Origin: Agrobacterium vitis
GTDB taxonomy: Bacteria; Pseudomonadota; Alphaproteobacteria; Rhizobiales; Rhizobiaceae
Direction: 5' to 3'
Assembly: GCF_014926405.1 (NCBI RefSeq)
Contig: NZ_JACXXJ020000005.1
Span: forward strand, 377,001-441,000
DNA: 64,000 bases
How positions within the stretch are numbered: the stretch's first letter is position 1; each line of letters starts with the position of its first letter. Positions 44,634 through 55,137 of this stretch are shown in pieces. Both the position numbers and the translations under genes were made by a program. Below the pieces are notes generated by a model that saw only the letters and a list, made by a program, of their open reading frames with translations, made no database searches and was not told where the DNA came from.

Positions 44634-45590
44634 ATGCTTCACTCCCGTAAGCTGCTTTATATCGACGAGATTGCCCGTTGCGGTTCAATTCGTAAAGCCG
44701 CCGCTAGACTTAACGTTGCATCTTCCGCTGTCAACCGGCAGATTCTGGCACTGGAAGATGAGCTGGGCGTTCCCCTCTTCGAGCGTCTGCCGCGCGGGTT
44801 GCGGCTGACGGCGGCGGGGGAGCTGTGCGTCGAGCATATCCGCGACGTTCTGAAGGGCTATGAACGTCTGGAAACGCGGATCCGCAGCCTGAAAATGCCA
44901 CAGGTGGGCAAGGTGTCGCTGGTCGCCACGGTGGGGCTGGCGGCCGGGCCTCTACCGGAAATCATTGCCCGGTTTCTGGACGCGCATCCGCGCATCAAGG
45001 TGCATTTGCGCAATGACAGCGGCTCCACCACCCTCAATCCGGTGCTAACGGGCGAAGTGGATATCGGGCTGGGCTTCAACATCCCGGCAACACCAGGCAT
45101 TCGCACCATCGCCAATTTTGATATCCCTGTCGGCGCTGTTTTACCGCCCGGTCATCGGCTGGCGCGTGAAAAAGGTCCGATCGATCTGGTCGATGTGGTG
45201 CAGGAAAAACTGGTGCTGGCTGAGCCTGGCACCAGCCTGCGCAATGTCATCAACCTGGCGCTTGCCAACCTGCCGCTGCCGGTCGAGCCGCTGCTGGAAA
45301 CCAATGCCTCCGAATTGCTGAAGCAATTGGTCAAATGCGGCACGGCGCTGACCCTGCTCAACCCCCTGGATGTGATTGTCGAATGCCGCAAGGGCGAACT
45401 GGTGTTTCGACCGCTGGCCGAGCCGCATTGCCGCCATCAGCCGATGAAACTGTTTGCCCGGGCGCGGGCGCCGCTCGATGCGGCGACTAGCCTGTTCGTT
45501 GAATATCTGGTTCAGGAAATCCAGGCCCTGGTGATGGAATTGCAGGGCAGGGGATATCTTGCCGCGGACCGTTCTTATTCCGGGGAGTAA
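44634..45590 (+). CDS. LysR-family transcriptional regulator
   Basis: 318 residues from ATG 44634 (MLHSRKLLYIDEIAR); an in-frame TTG 60 bases upstream is possible. The helix-turn-helix is GSIRKAAARLNVASSAVNRQILALEDELGVPLFER, read from about residue 16, followed by the linker helix and a periplasmic-binding-like effector domain (VSLVATVGLAAGPLPEIIARF). Probably controls the divergent ABC/amidohydrolase operon, with its substrate as coinducer. The last 16 bases overlap the convergent creatininase gene. Confidence 0.88.
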   Translation: MLHSRKLLYIDEIARCGSIRKAAARLNVASSAVNRQILALEDELGVPLFERLPRGLRLTAAGELCVEHIRDVLKGYERLETRIRSLKMPQVGKVSLVATVGLAAGPLPEIIARFLDAHPRIKVHLRNDSGSTTLNPVLTGEVDIGLGFNIPATPGIRTIANFDIPVGAVLPPGHRLAREKGPIDLVDVVQEKLVLAEPGTSLRNVINLALANLPLPVEPLLETNASELLKQLVKCGTALTLLNPLDVIVECRKGELVFRPLAEPHCRHQPMKLFARARAPLDAATSLFVEYLVQEIQALVMELQGRGYLAADRSYSGE

Positions 45591-46375
45591 AGCGCCGACA
45601 GCGGATAGTCCCTGACGTCACGCAACAGCTGGATGAAGCCGGAAACCTGATGACGGCAGATCGCTTCACCCTTTTCCGCTGTCCCTTTCGAGGCATCGCC
45701 GACCACGCCAGCCGGATTGAGGTCATGGGCGATCCAGGCCAGCGAGTGGGGGGGTAAGGGCTGGAGAAAATCCGAGCGTTCCTTCATCCATTCCGCCTTG
45801 GAGACGAAGTTTTCGGCCTTGTCCATCCGCACCAGTTCGGGGCGGAAATGCAGCATCAGCGAGGTTTCCACTTCGCCGCCATGAATGCCATAGCGGTTTT
45901 CATGATCGGAAATCATGCCATCGGGGTTACCGAACCGGCTCCATTGGGTGGACACCACTGCCATCTTGTGGCGGACGCGCAATTCGCGCCCGACAATGCT
46001 CATGATATCGACATTGCCACCATGGGAATTGACGATGACCAGCTTGCGCAGGCCCGCTTCCGCCACCTTGGCACCGATGGCGGTCCAGGCCGCAATCAGC
46101 AGATCCGCGTTGAGTGAGAGCGTGCCGGGGCCATAAACATGTTCATTGGCCTTGCCGATTTCCTGAGTGGGAAGAACCAGGAAGTCCAGGTCATCCGGGC
46201 GCTGGCGCTTCAGCTCTGTCAACATGCCATTGGCAATCGCCACATCGGTTGCAATTGGCAGATGTGGCCCATGCTGCTCGGTGGAGGCAATCGGCAAAAC
46301 GGCGATGGTGCTGCCAGGTGACAGGCTGGCGAAATCATAGGTGTTCAATTCATTCCAGTAAAATGGCTTGGTCAT
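45575..46375 (-). CDS. Creatininase-family hydrolase
   Basis: 266 residues, the usual length. Metal-binding residues: the Glu/His of STEQHGPHLPIATD, the His in VNSHGGN and the Glu in GIHGGEVETSLML. The family covers creatinine amidohydrolase, formamide hydrolases such as ArfB and MftE-like proteases, so amide or ring C-N cleavage is expected rather than creatinine specifically. Together with the CodA-like deaminase and NMT1 transporter it suggests stepwise opening of a cyclic nitrogen compound. Good start context is lacking, but the N-terminus fits the family. Confidence 0.88.
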   Translation of the reverse strand: MTKPFYWNELNTYDFASLSPGSTIAVLPIASTEQHGPHLPIATDVAIANGMLTELKRQRPDDLDFLVLPTQEIGKANEHVYGPGTLSLNADLLIAAWTAIGAKVAEAGLRKLVIVNSHGGNVDIMSIVGRELRVRHKMAVVSTQWSRFGNPDGMISDHENRYGIHGGEVETSLMLHFRPELVRMDKAENFVSKAEWMKERSDFLQPLPPHSLAWIAHDLNPAGVVGDASKGTAEKGEAICRHQVSGFIQLLRDVRDYPLSALYSPE

Positions 46376-46678
46376 GATGCTTCCCCATTGATTGGCTAAA
46401 ATCGATCAAAGTTGATATTGGATCAGATAGAACTTTCGATCTTTTTGTAATCGCTCGTCTTTTTACGAAAGCTGGGATCCATTTTTCTCTCATAGTCCTA
46501 GGGATAAGCTCTGTTCATGTCGCGGAAAAGCATCGATTTGCGCGCGCCGCGATGCTGAAAAGCGCGCGATTCGAACCGATGTTAACCTTAATGGTTGGTA
46601 ATTATCACGATTGGCCCTGCGCGTGGTTGAGAAGCGCTTGTGACAGGCGTAAAACGGTTGCGGGAAGCTGGAACCATT

Positions 46679-47458
46679 ATGATAAAGTTGTTGCGTAAAT
46701 TTCTCGACGTCGGATCGGAAACCGGTGTGGCTGGCATGCGTAGTCGTGTGGATATCGATCCCAAGGCGTTTTCCGCGATCTATGCGGTGGGGGATGTGCA
46801 TGGTTGCTATGCTGAGTTGCTGGAAGCGGAATGCCGTATCCTGCACGATGCCGGCAGTATCGATGGTCCCAAGCTGATTGTCATGCTGGGTGACTATGTC
46901 GATCGTGGGCCGTCCTCGCGCCGGGTGATCGACCACCTGATGGCACCGCTGGCACCCGGTTTCGAGCGGGTATCGCTGTGCGGCAATCATGACGATGTAT
47001 TCTGCCATTTTCTCGACGATCCTTCGGCTGGACGGCGCTGGCTGGATTTCGGCGCGGCGGCCACGCTTTATTCTTATGGCATCGATATCGATCATGCCTT
47101 GCACCAGGCCGGCAGTTTCAAGGGGCTCTCTTCGGAACTGGCACGGGCCATTCCTGAAAGCCATTATGCCTGGCTGAAATCCCTACCGGTCATGCTCAAG
47201 GTGGGGCAATTTCTGTTCGTGCACGCAGGCCTGAAGCCGGGCGTCGCGCTGGAAGCCCAGGCCGATGACGACCTGATGTGGATCCGCGAACCCTTTCTCG
47301 GTCGTGGTCCGGAGCTGCCCTATACGGTTGTACATGGACATACCCCGACCGATGCGGTCACCTTCGGCAAGAACCGGATCGGCATCGATACCGGTGCCTA
47401 TGCCTCAGGACGCCTCGCCGTTTTGCGGATTGCCGATGGACATACGAGCCTGATCTAG
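46679..47458 (+). CDS. PPP-family metallophosphoesterase
   Basis: 259 residues from ATG 46679; an in-frame GTG at 46640 is an alternative. Motifs of bacterial PrpA/ApaH-like phosphatases: GDVHG (residues about 37-41), GDYVDRG, GNHD, the later metal His in FVHAG, and VVHGHTPT. The two metal ions hydrolyse phosphomonoesters of Ser/Thr/Tyr or dinucleoside polyphosphates. The 303-base upstream gap holds no gene that I can support. It ends 9 bases before the convergent transporter gene. Confidence 0.88.
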   Translation: MIKLLRKFLDVGSETGVAGMRSRVDIDPKAFSAIYAVGDVHGCYAELLEAECRILHDAGSIDGPKLIVMLGDYVDRGPSSRRVIDHLMAPLAPGFERVSLCGNHDDVFCHFLDDPSAGRRWLDFGAAATLYSYGIDIDHALHQAGSFKGLSSELARAIPESHYAWLKSLPVMLKVGQFLFVHAGLKPGVALEAQADDDLMWIREPFLGRGPELPYTVVHGHTPTDAVTFGKNRIGIDTGAYASGRLAVLRIADGHTSLI

Positions 47459-47467
47459 AGTTTGCCC

Positions 47468-48373
47468 TTAGCGGGCAGTGGTTTGCGGTTTGCCCCATTC
47501 GGCCAGCGCAATGCCGCCGATCACCAGGCTGAGCGCCAGCATATGAAAACCTTCCAGCTTTTCACCGACCACGGCGACCGACAGGATGGTGCCGAATACC
47601 GGCACGAGATTGATGAACAGGCCAGCCCGGTTGGCGCCGATCATGTTGACCCCTGATATATAGAGTGTTTGCGACACCAGGGATGGCAGGAGCCCGCAAA
47701 ACAGGATCAGCGCCCAGCCGGTGGTATCGGGTGCGATCAGGCTGCCATTGCTGGCTTCCCAGGCGACCAGCGGCAGGGAGGCCAGCGCTGCCCCGAAGGC
47801 GAGGGCTGCCATCAGCGTCTTCCAGTGCAGTTCCGGCTTCCAGCGCAGCGCCACGGTAAAGATCGCATAGCAGAGCACCGCCAGCAGCATCAGCGTATCG
47901 CCGAAATTCAGCCGCAGCGACAAAAGCGCCATCAGGTCGCCATGGCCTGCCGTCAGCGCAACGCCGATAAAGCTGATCAGGAAGCCGGCAATCTGGATGG
48001 CGGAGGCGGCAATCCGAAACAGCAGGAAATTCAACAGGAAGATCAGCACGGGAATGCCGCCCTGTTCAATAGCGCCATTCACGGCGGAGGTGTATTTCAG
48101 CGCTGAATAGAGAAAGCCGTTAAAACCGGTATAACCGATAGCGCCGAGCGCCAGCAGCAGGGGAATATGGCGGCGCACCACCGGCCAATCCGCCTTGATC
48201 TGGCGAGAGGAAACGGCCAGCAGCAGCGTCAAGGCCAGCGACCAGCGGCCAAGATTCAGCATCATCGGGCTGATATGGCCAACGGCCAGCTTGCCCGCCA
48301 CGGCATTGCCGCCCCAGAACAAGGTTGTCAGCACCAGATAGGCATAGGCTCTGATTTGCATCTGATCGTTCAA
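47468..48373 (-). CDS. EamA/DMT-family transporter
   Basis: 301 residues with ten hydrophobic helices in two EamA repeats. Begins LVLTTLFWGGNAVAGKLAVGHISP, typical of the family; the second repeat contains SLVSQTLYISGVNMIGANRAGLFINLVPVFG. These export metabolites such as amino acids. Divergent from purA with 366 bases between, which contain a perfect hairpin repeat. Confidence 0.9.
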   Translation of the reverse strand: MNDQMQIRAYAYLVLTTLFWGGNAVAGKLAVGHISPMMLNLGRWSLALTLLLAVSSRQIKADWPVVRRHIPLLLALGAIGYTGFNGFLYSALKYTSAVNGAIEQGGIPVLIFLLNFLLFRIAASAIQIAGFLISFIGVALTAGHGDLMALLSLRLNFGDTLMLLAVLCYAIFTVALRWKPELHWKTLMAALAFGAALASLPLVAWEASNGSLIAPDTTGWALILFCGLLPSLVSQTLYISGVNMIGANRAGLFINLVPVFGTILSVAVVGEKLEGFHMLALSLVIGGIALAEWGKPQTTAR

Positions 48374-48410
48374 CCTCTGCGCGTCGCCAATTTCGATGCA
48401 GTGTGACTAC

Positions 48411-48452
48411 TGCATAATTCCTGAAACCGGAATCGATTTCAGGAATTATGCA
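48411..48452. repeat. Perfect 16-bp-arm hairpin repeat
   Basis: TGCATAATTCCTGAAA, 10-base loop, then its exact complement. A related copy is at 60647-60690, a degenerate one at 3109. Located 38 bases upstream of the transporter start; the remaining 287 bases to purA show no gene. Confidence 0.8.
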
Positions 48453-48739
48453 ATCGTAAAATTGTGTTGCACCGTCATATGTCTCTGCCATGCAAAAAGC
48501 CGGATTAACGCGCATAAACGTGTCGCTTTCCGCAAAACAACACAGTATAGATGCGCGGGTTTGGGGACGCGCAGGCGCGAAAACGCGCTGCCTTGACTGG
48601 AAACCTGTTCAGGACGATCTGCTTCAGGGGAGAATGGCGGCGCGCAGCAGACAGAACGTGTGACGGCTTACGGCTTTATCAACCGCCAGCGCTGTCGCGA
48701 GGCGAAGGTACGCTTGAGGCGTAAAGACAGGATTTTGAA

Positions 48740-50038
48740 ATGACGAATGTCGTGGTGGTTGGCTCCCAATGGGGTGACGAAGGCAAAGGCAAGATCGTGG
48801 ACTGGCTGTCGGAGCGCGCTGACGTGGTCGTGCGCTTCCAGGGCGGTCACAATGCCGGTCATACCCTGGTCATCGACGGCATTTCCTATAAATTGTCGCT
48901 GCTGCCCTCAGGTGTTGTGCGCCCCGGCAAGATGGCGGTGATCGGCAATGGTGTCGTGGTCGATCCGCATGCGCTGATCGCCGAAATCGCCAAGCTCGGT
49001 GCCCAAGGCGTCACCGTAACACCTGACAATCTGCGCATCGCCGACAACGCGACGCTGATCCTGTCGCTGCACCGCGAACTGGATGGCATGCGCGAAGACG
49101 CCGCCACCAATAGCGGAACCAAAATCGGTACCACGCGGCGCGGCATCGGCCCGGCCTATGAAGACAAGGTTGGCCGCCGTGCTATCCGTGTGATGGATCT
49201 GGCCGATCCGGAAGGTCTGGCCGAGAAAGTTGCCCGTATCCTGCCGCACCACAACGCGCTTCGCCGTGGTTTTGGCGCGCCTGAGGTTGAACATTCGACG
49301 ATCATGGAAGAGCTGCTGTCGGTGGCCGACAAGGTTCTGCCCTTCCGCGAAACCGTCTGGTTGATGCTGGACAAGGAGCGCCGTCGCGGTGCCCGTATCC
49401 TGTTTGAAGGCGCGCAAGGTTCGCTGCTCGATATCGACCACGGCACCTATCCCTTCGTGACCTCGTCCAACACCGTTGCAGGACAGGCAGCGGCAGGCTC
49501 CGGCATGGGGCCAGGCTCGCTCGGCTATATCCTTGGCATTACCAAGGCCTATACGACCCGCGTTGGTGAAGGCCCGTTCCCGACCGAGCTGACCGACGAG
49601 GTCGGCCAGTTTCTTGGGGAAAAAGGTCATGAATTCGGCACGGTCACCGGCCGTAAACGCCGTTGCGGCTGGTTCGATGCGGCGCTGGTGCGCCAGTCGG
49701 TGGCCACCAATGGCATTACCGGCATCGCCCTGACCAAGCTCGATGTTCTCGATGGATTGGACGAGCTGAAGATCTGCGTCGGCTACAAGCTGGATGGTGT
49801 GGAAATCGACCATTTGCCGGCAGCCCAGGCCGCTCAGGCACGGGTCGAGCCGATTTACGTAACGCTGGAAGGCTGGAAGGAATCCACCGTCGGCGCGCGC
49901 AAATGGGCCGATCTTCCCGCCCAGGCGATCAAATATGTCCGCCAGGTGGAAGAGCTGATCGGTGCGCCGGTTGCCCTTCTGTCCACCAGCCCGGAACGCG
50001 ACGACACCATACTTGTGACCGATCCATTTGAGGATTAA
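48740..50038 (+). CDS. purA: Adenylosuccinate synthetase
   Basis: 432 residues, full length. GTP-binding loop [11 protein letters not shown] at the N-terminus, [45 protein letters not shown], and [11 protein letters not shown]. Converts IMP and aspartate to adenylosuccinate using GTP, the first committed step of AMP synthesis. ACAGGA precedes the ATG. Confidence 0.98.
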   Translation: MTNVVVVGSQWGDEGKGKIVDWLSERADVVVRFQGGHNAGHTLVIDGISYKLSLLPSGVVRPGKMAVIGNGVVVDPHALIAEIAKLGAQGVTVTPDNLRIADNATLILSLHRELDGMREDAATNSGTKIGTTRRGIGPAYEDKVGRRAIRVMDLADPEGLAEKVARILPHHNALRRGFGAPEVEHSTIMEELLSVADKVLPFRETVWLMLDKERRRGARILFEGAQGSLLDIDHGTYPFVTSSNTVAGQAAAGSGMGPGSLGYILGITKAYTTRVGEGPFPTELTDEVGQFLGEKGHEFGTVTGRKRRCGWFDAALVRQSVATNGITGIALTKLDVLDGLDELKICVGYKLDGVEIDHLPAAQAAQARVEPIYVTLEGWKESTVGARKWADLPAQAIKYVRQVEELIGAPVALLSTSPERDDTILVTDPFED

Positions 50039-50097
50039 GGTTAGAGTTGAATTAATTTGTCTTGTCGGCCTGGGCCGGTGATCACGAGAAAGTACGG

Positions 50098-52245
50098 ATG
50101 GCAGATTTCGTAGCAGTTATTCGGCGCGCCGTTGATGGCCTGTCGAACAATACCCCGGAAATGCGCGTAAAGGTGTATGAGAAGGCTCGTGGCGCAGTGA
50201 TGCGGCAGCTGGACAATATGACACCCAAGCCGTCGGAAGACATGCTGCGCCGCCAGCTGGACAAGCTCGACGCCGCGATTGCCGAGGTCGAGGCAGATTA
50301 TGCAGAGGCTCTTCCTGCGGTGGAAGAGGATGCCTATGAGCCGGAGCCGGTTTATGAACCAGCACCGGCCTATGAACCTGAGCCGGAACCAGAACCCGTT
50401 TACCATGAACCGGCGCCTGTTGAGGAACCGGCGCATGAGCCCGAATACGTGCACCGGCCAGAACCTGTTCATGAGCCTGAGCCGGCTTATGTTCCTGCGC
50501 CTGCCCCAGCACCTGTCTATGTGCCTGAACCAGATCCTGAGCCGGTTTATGAACCGGAACCCGAGCCTTATAAGCCAGAACCGGCGCGCATTCCGCCTGC
50601 TATTTGGGAGAATGAAGAGCCTGTCCCGCCAGCCGTGTCTTCTGCGCCCGCGGCCCCAGAGCCAGCCGTAAAGCCTTCTGCGCCACAGAAACATTCGATG
50701 GACGAATGGCTGGAAAGCCATTTGGAGCCGACGCTAGCTCCGCTTGCACCTGTCCATTCCTTTGAAGCACAGCCGCAGTCGCGCGAGGAAGAGGCAGAAA
50801 AGCCCGCAGCCTATCCCTCCATTCCACCGGCACGCCAGCCGATGTTCGATGAAGCCGAGGCGCTGGGCGCTTTCGACGCTTTCGTGCGCGACAACAAGCA
50901 GCCTGCGGCGCAGGGTGGCTCCCTCTCGCAAGCTGGTCATGAAGATCCGAAGGATCTTCTGGACTGGAGCGACAAGCATCAGAATACCAGTTTCGGCACG
51001 CCTGCCGGCCAGGAATCCGGAAACGATGAAAAGGCCGTTCGCAACGGAGCTTCCGCCAGCAAGGCAGGCGAAGATCCTGCCTGGTTCGATGATTTCGTCG
51101 CTGCACAGCCTGTGCCTCCGGCGGCAGCTAAAAAGCAACAGCGCGCCGCCGCGCCAGACCGAAGCAATTCCTCGGAAGAGATGGCAGCCGTGCTGGCAAA
51201 GGCCAACAGGAAGGCTGGGCTGCGCACCAAGAAATCCCGCCGGACCGCGCCTTACATCATCACTGGTGTGCTGATCCTGCTGATCGGCGGCGGTGGCTAC
51301 TACGCCTATGCTCATCGTGACAATCTGCCGGGTGCCATCGCCGGGTTGAAGCAGACCGTTACAGGATTGTTTGCCTCGAAGGACTCTACACCAACATCCG
51401 CACCGTCTTCGCAGACGGGCAGCGCGGATGCCGGAAAGCCGGCTACCGTTCCGGCATCAACCGGCGATGCCGGGGCTGCGGGGCAGAAATTCACCCAGAA
51501 GCTGATGCCTGATGGTACGGAAGTGGATGAGGGGGCCTCAAACGCTGCCGCCAATAGCGGCGAGGGCCGTTCGGTGGCCCAGCAGAATGGCGGGGCCAAT
51601 CCGGCAGCGCCAGTATCCGGCGGTGCGGCCAGTGCGCCAGCCACCACCACGCCTGTGCAGGGTGCGCCCTTTACCGTGCCGGAAAATGGCCAGAAGGCCT
51701 ATCTCTACGAAGAGCGTCTCGGCCAGACGACACCGACCACCGTGCAGGGCTATATTGTCTGGGAAGCCCGACGTGAGACGGGCGACAGCGGCAAGCCGGA
51801 ACCGGAAATCCAAGGCAAGCTGACGATCCCTGAGCGGGGGCTGACAGCGCTGATTACCTTCAAGCGCAATACCGACAGCTCGCTTCCCGCCAGCCATCTG
51901 ATGGAAATCGTCTTCTCGGTGCCGCAGAATTTTGAGGGCGGCGGCATAGACAGTGTCCAGCGCGTTGCCATGAAGACAAGCGAGCAGGATCGCGGCGACC
52001 CGATCGTGGCGGTGCCTGCCAAGATCACCGACGACACGTTCATGATCGCCTTCAACGATTTTGCCGAAGTGGTGGCCCGCAATGTCGATCTGTTGCGCAG
52101 CCGTGACTGGATCGACATTCCCGTCACCTATCGCAACGGCCGCCGCGCGCTGATTACCCTCGACAAGGGGGTGGCTGGCAAGCCGATCTTCGACAGCGTC
52201 ATCAAGGAATGGGCGGCGCTCGGCAACAATCGCAGCGGCGGGTGA
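50098..52245 (+). CDS. Large Pro/Glu-rich single-pass membrane protein
   Basis: 715 residues from ATG 50098. The N-terminal 75 residues are helical and conserved-looking ([28 protein letters not shown], read as one amphipathic region). Residues about 80-175 are a degenerate Pro/Glu/Tyr repeat (units such as [10 protein letters not shown]), followed by a low-complexity acidic linker with two short WFDDF/DAFVRD-like motifs. One membrane helix lies at about 384-404, preceded by basic residues. The C-terminal 180 residues ([21 protein letters not shown] to IKEWAAL) look like a folded periplasmic domain. Topology is cytoplasmic N, periplasmic C. Function unknown; separated from purA by 59 bases. 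Confidence 0.82.
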   Translation: MADFVAVIRRAVDGLSNNTPEMRVKVYEKARGAVMRQLDNMTPKPSEDMLRRQLDKLDAAIAEVEADYAEALPAVEEDAYEPEPVYEPAPAYEPEPEPEPVYHEPAPVEEPAHEPEYVHRPEPVHEPEPAYVPAPAPAPVYVPEPDPEPVYEPEPEPYKPEPARIPPAIWENEEPVPPAVSSAPAAPEPAVKPSAPQKHSMDEWLESHLEPTLAPLAPVHSFEAQPQSREEEAEKPAAYPSIPPARQPMFDEAEALGAFDAFVRDNKQPAAQGGSLSQAGHEDPKDLLDWSDKHQNTSFGTPAGQESGNDEKAVRNGASASKAGEDPAWFDDFVAAQPVPPAAAKKQQRAAAPDRSNSSEEMAAVLAKANRKAGLRTKKSRRTAPYIITGVLILLIGGGGYYAYAHRDNLPGAIAGLKQTVTGLFASKDSTPTSAPSSQTGSADAGKPATVPASTGDAGAAGQKFTQKLMPDGTEVDEGASNAAANSGEGRSVAQQNGGANPAAPVSGGAASAPATTTPVQGAPFTVPENGQKAYLYEERLGQTTPTTVQGYIVWEARRETGDSGKPEPEIQGKLTIPERGLTALITFKRNTDSSLPASHLMEIVFSVPQNFEGGGIDSVQRVAMKTSEQDRGDPIVAVPAKITDDTFMIAFNDFAEVVARNVDLLRSRDWIDIPVTYRNGRRALITLDKGVAGKPIFDSVIKEWAALGNNRSGG

Positions 52246-52308
52246 TCACTGTCGCAGACGACTAAACTCAGCCTTGCGCCGCGCAGCGTCTGATCTGAGA
52301 TGTCCACC

Positions 52309-52347
52309 AGGGCATATCCGTGTTTCGTGCAAACACGGATATGCCCT
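52309..52347. terminator. Strong bidirectional hairpin between convergent genes
   Basis: Perfect 17-base arms (AGGGCATATCCGTGTTT and complement) around a 5-base loop, lying between the convergent ends of the membrane-protein gene and the MFS gene. Short T-rich tracts follow on the plus side (TCTATTTCTATT). Confidence 0.8.
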
Positions 52348-52386
52348 GTCTATTTCTATTGATGAATTTTAAGCGGTCCCAACACC

Positions 52387-53682
52387 CTACCGCCTATGCT
52401 CCGGCAGTTCCGGTGCGACCTGCTTATGATTGAAGACGAACAGCAGCAGTGCAAGGGCAGCGATACCACCATGAACGAAATAGGCGAGCGAATAGCCGCC
52501 TTCCTGCGTGAGCCAGCCAGCGACGACATTGCTGGATGATGCACCGATGCCCTGGACGGTCATGACGGCCCCTAGGCCAACGTTGAAACGACCGGAGCCG
52601 GACAGAATACGCTCGGCGGCAATCGGCGTGGCGATGCCGATCAAGCCAGCCCCGATGCCATCGAGGATCTGTACCGGGTAGATGGCGGCAAAGCTGGAAA
52701 AGCTACCAGCGATCATGCCCCGGATCGGCAGAGCCATCAAAGCGATAAAAAACACCGATCGCAGTCCAAACCTTGCAATCATCCACGGTGCGGCGCAGGC
52801 GACGACGATCATCGCCAGTTGCGAGACGCCTGTCGTGATGGCGGTGGTCTTGAACGGACTGTCGAGCTGGATGGAGAAATTCTGGGCGATCAATCGGCTG
52901 ATCGGCGCATTGCCGAAATGGAAAATCATCAGGATGAGGGCGAGTACGATCAGCCCGCGACTATGCACCAGCATGGAATAGCCGGAGGGCTGGGCTACGG
53001 TGTGGTGCTCATCCTCAGCCGATCTGTCCTTATGACTCAGCCCGCGGGCAACGTCCTGGTCGATTTCCTGGGGCCGGATTGCCAGGACCGCCGCGATGGT
53101 GGCAAGCGCTGAGGCGATCATCAGCCAGACAACGCCGTTCTGGCCGAAATAGCTGGTGAGGACGAAAATGCAGACCAGTGAAAACACATTGCCGGTATGG
53201 TTCCAGACTTCATTGCGGGAGACCTGGTCGGAAAAAGCTCTTTCCCCGACCAGTCCCAGTGTCATCCCCATCAGGGCGGGGCCGATCACCGCGCCCACCA
53301 GGGCCGTTGCCGATTGTCCGCCGAACACTGCCAGATTGTCGGGGCTCGCCAGCGTCCACAGTGCGGCGGCTGTGACGAGTGTGACCGGCAGGATGATCAG
53401 GGTCCGCTTATAGGGGCTGGCATCGACAACCGCGCCAAACAGGGGCGTCACCACCATGCCGAGCACGCCACCCATCGTGGCGATGATGCCCAGCGTCATC
53501 GGCGACCATCCATGGGTTGCCAGGAAGCCATCGAGGAAGGGGCCCAGCCCGTCACGGGCATCAGCGAGAAAGAAGTTGAGGAAGGCAAGGGCAATGAGCG
53601 AGCGGCGGCTCGCGGAGACAATCTTGGACTGTGCGATCACGGGCGCGCTTTCGGAAAGGTTGAAAAAACAGCAGTTTAGCAT
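52387..53682 (-). CDS. MFS transporter
   Basis: 431 residues with about 12 membrane helices. MFS features: GWSPMTLGIIATMGGVLGMVVTPLFGAVVDASPYKRT between helices 2 and 3 (the D-R-x-x-R-R-type loop), a central cytoplasmic loop rich in Asp/His/Glu (about 215-240), and the second half starting SMLVHSRGLIVLALILMIFHFG. Probably an exporter; substrate unknown. The start is unclear: an in-frame GTG at 53640 would shorten it by 14 residues, which the weak ribosome sites cannot decide. Confidence 0.87.
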   Translation of the reverse strand: MLNCCFFNLSESAPVIAQSKIVSASRRSLIALAFLNFFLADARDGLGPFLDGFLATHGWSPMTLGIIATMGGVLGMVVTPLFGAVVDASPYKRTLIILPVTLVTAAALWTLASPDNLAVFGGQSATALVGAVIGPALMGMTLGLVGERAFSDQVSRNEVWNHTGNVFSLVCIFVLTSYFGQNGVVWLMIASALATIAAVLAIRPQEIDQDVARGLSHKDRSAEDEHHTVAQPSGYSMLVHSRGLIVLALILMIFHFGNAPISRLIAQNFSIQLDSPFKTTAITTGVSQLAMIVVACAAPWMIARFGLRSVFFIALMALPIRGMIAGSFSSFAAIYPVQILDGIGAGLIGIATPIAAERILSGSGRFNVGLGAVMTVQGIGASSSNVVAGWLTQEGGYSLAYFVHGGIAALALLLFVFNHKQVAPELPEHRR

Positions 53683-53856
53683 GAATAGGCAGGGGCAGGC
53701 GCCTCGTTAATTTGCCAAATGCAAAATTGTTCCATGCCGCTTGCTCTTTGCGTATCCTGGACTAAATGGGAGATCTGATCCGCCGCCGGTTCTCGGCGTC
53801 TGCCTGCCAGTCCTTTCCTTGGCCCTCGTTCCGGCCGCGTCTTTTTCGGATGTTTC

Positions 53857-55134
53857 ATGACCGCGACTTACCTGACCTGGGCTGTTTGCGCCCTCTCCGT
53901 TCTGGGCGTTATTAGCCGGCCCTTTGGCTGGCCGGAGGCGATCTGGGCTGTGCTAGGCGCCATCGTGCTCCTGGGCCTGGGCGCGATTGGCTTGGGGGTG
54001 ATCGGCATCAACGATGCCTGGGCAGGTGTTGCCAAGGGCTATGATGTCTATCTGTTCCTGATCGGCATGATGCTGTTGTCGGAACTGGCGCGGCGCGAAG
54101 GTCTGTTCGATTGGCTGGCGGCGCTGGCGACGCAAAGGGCCAAGGGGTCGCCGCTCAGGCTGTTCGTGCTGCTCTATGGCGTCGGCGTTCTGGTGACGGC
54201 TTTTTTGTCGAACGATGCGACGGCAGTGGTGCTGACGCCTGCGGTCTATGCCGCCACCAAGGCGGCCAAACTCAAGAACCCGATGCCCTATCTGCTGATC
54301 TGCGCCTTCATCGCCAATGCGGCGAGTTTTGTGCTGCCGATTTCCAATCCGGCCAATCTGGTGATTTTCGGCGGTGGGGAAATGCCGCCGCTCTCCACCT
54401 GGCTTGCCACATTCGCGCTGCCCTCGCTGGTGGCCATCGTCGTCACCTTCGCCATGCTCTATTGGAGCCAGAGACGCGCCATCCACGCCGAGGTGATGGA
54501 TCGGCAGGTTGAGACGCCGCATCTCTCCCACAGCGCCAAGCTGGCCGGCTGGGGGCTGATCCTGACGGCTGTCGTGCTGATGGTGGCGTCGGCGCTGGGG
54601 TTGGACCTTGGCCTGCCGACCTTTATTGCCGGGGTGCTCACCACTGTGCTGGTGCTGGCCTTGAGCGGGCAGGGACCGGCTGAGACGCTGAAGGGCATGT
54701 CCTGGAGCGTGTTGCCGCTGGTGGCGGGCCTGTTCGTGCTGGTCGAGGCGCTTGACAAGACCGGCCTGACGGTGCTGCTTGCCCGTTATTTGTCCGAGGC
54801 GGCAGCAGCCGATGCCAAGGCTGCGGCCATGGGGGCAGGTCTGCTGGTCGGCTTCCTCTCCAACCTCGTCAACAATCTTCCAGCCGGTCTGGTGGCCGGT
54901 GCCACCGTGCAGGGCGCCCATGTCGGCAGCACTGTTTCCGGCGCTATGCTGATCGGGGTCGATCTTGGCCCCAATCTGTCTGTGACCGGTTCGCTTGCCA
55001 CCATTCTCTGGCTGTCAGCGCTCAGGCGCGAAGGCCTGCATATGGGCGCGCTGGAATTTTTGAAAATCGGCGCTGTCGTGATGATCCCGGCGCTGGTTCT
55101 CTCGCTGCTGGCGCTGGTTGCGGTGGCAGGGTAG
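53857..55134 (+). CDS. ArsB/SLC13-like anion transporter
   Basis: 425 residues with about 11-12 helices. ArsB-type signatures: AFLSNDATAVVLTPAVYA, FVLPISNPANLVIFGG, GFLSNLVNNLPAGLVAG and DLGPNLSVTGSLATILW, the paired half-helix motifs of the ion-transporter superfamily. ArsB expels arsenite/antimonite; without arsR or arsC nearby, arsenic resistance is plausible but unproved. The stop lies 3 bases from the convergent SnoaL-like gene. Confidence 0.87.
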   Translation: MTATYLTWAVCALSVLGVISRPFGWPEAIWAVLGAIVLLGLGAIGLGVIGINDAWAGVAKGYDVYLFLIGMMLLSELARREGLFDWLAALATQRAKGSPLRLFVLLYGVGVLVTAFLSNDATAVVLTPAVYAATKAAKLKNPMPYLLICAFIANAASFVLPISNPANLVIFGGGEMPPLSTWLATFALPSLVAIVVTFAMLYWSQRRAIHAEVMDRQVETPHLSHSAKLAGWGLILTAVVLMVASALGLDLGLPTFIAGVLTTVLVLALSGQGPAETLKGMSWSVLPLVAGLFVLVEALDKTGLTVLLARYLSEAAAADAKAAAMGAGLLVGFLSNLVNNLPAGLVAGATVQGAHVGSTVSGAMLIGVDLGPNLSVTGSLATILWLSALRREGLHMGALEFLKIGAVVMIPALVLSLLALVAVAG

Positions 55135-55137
55135 CTT

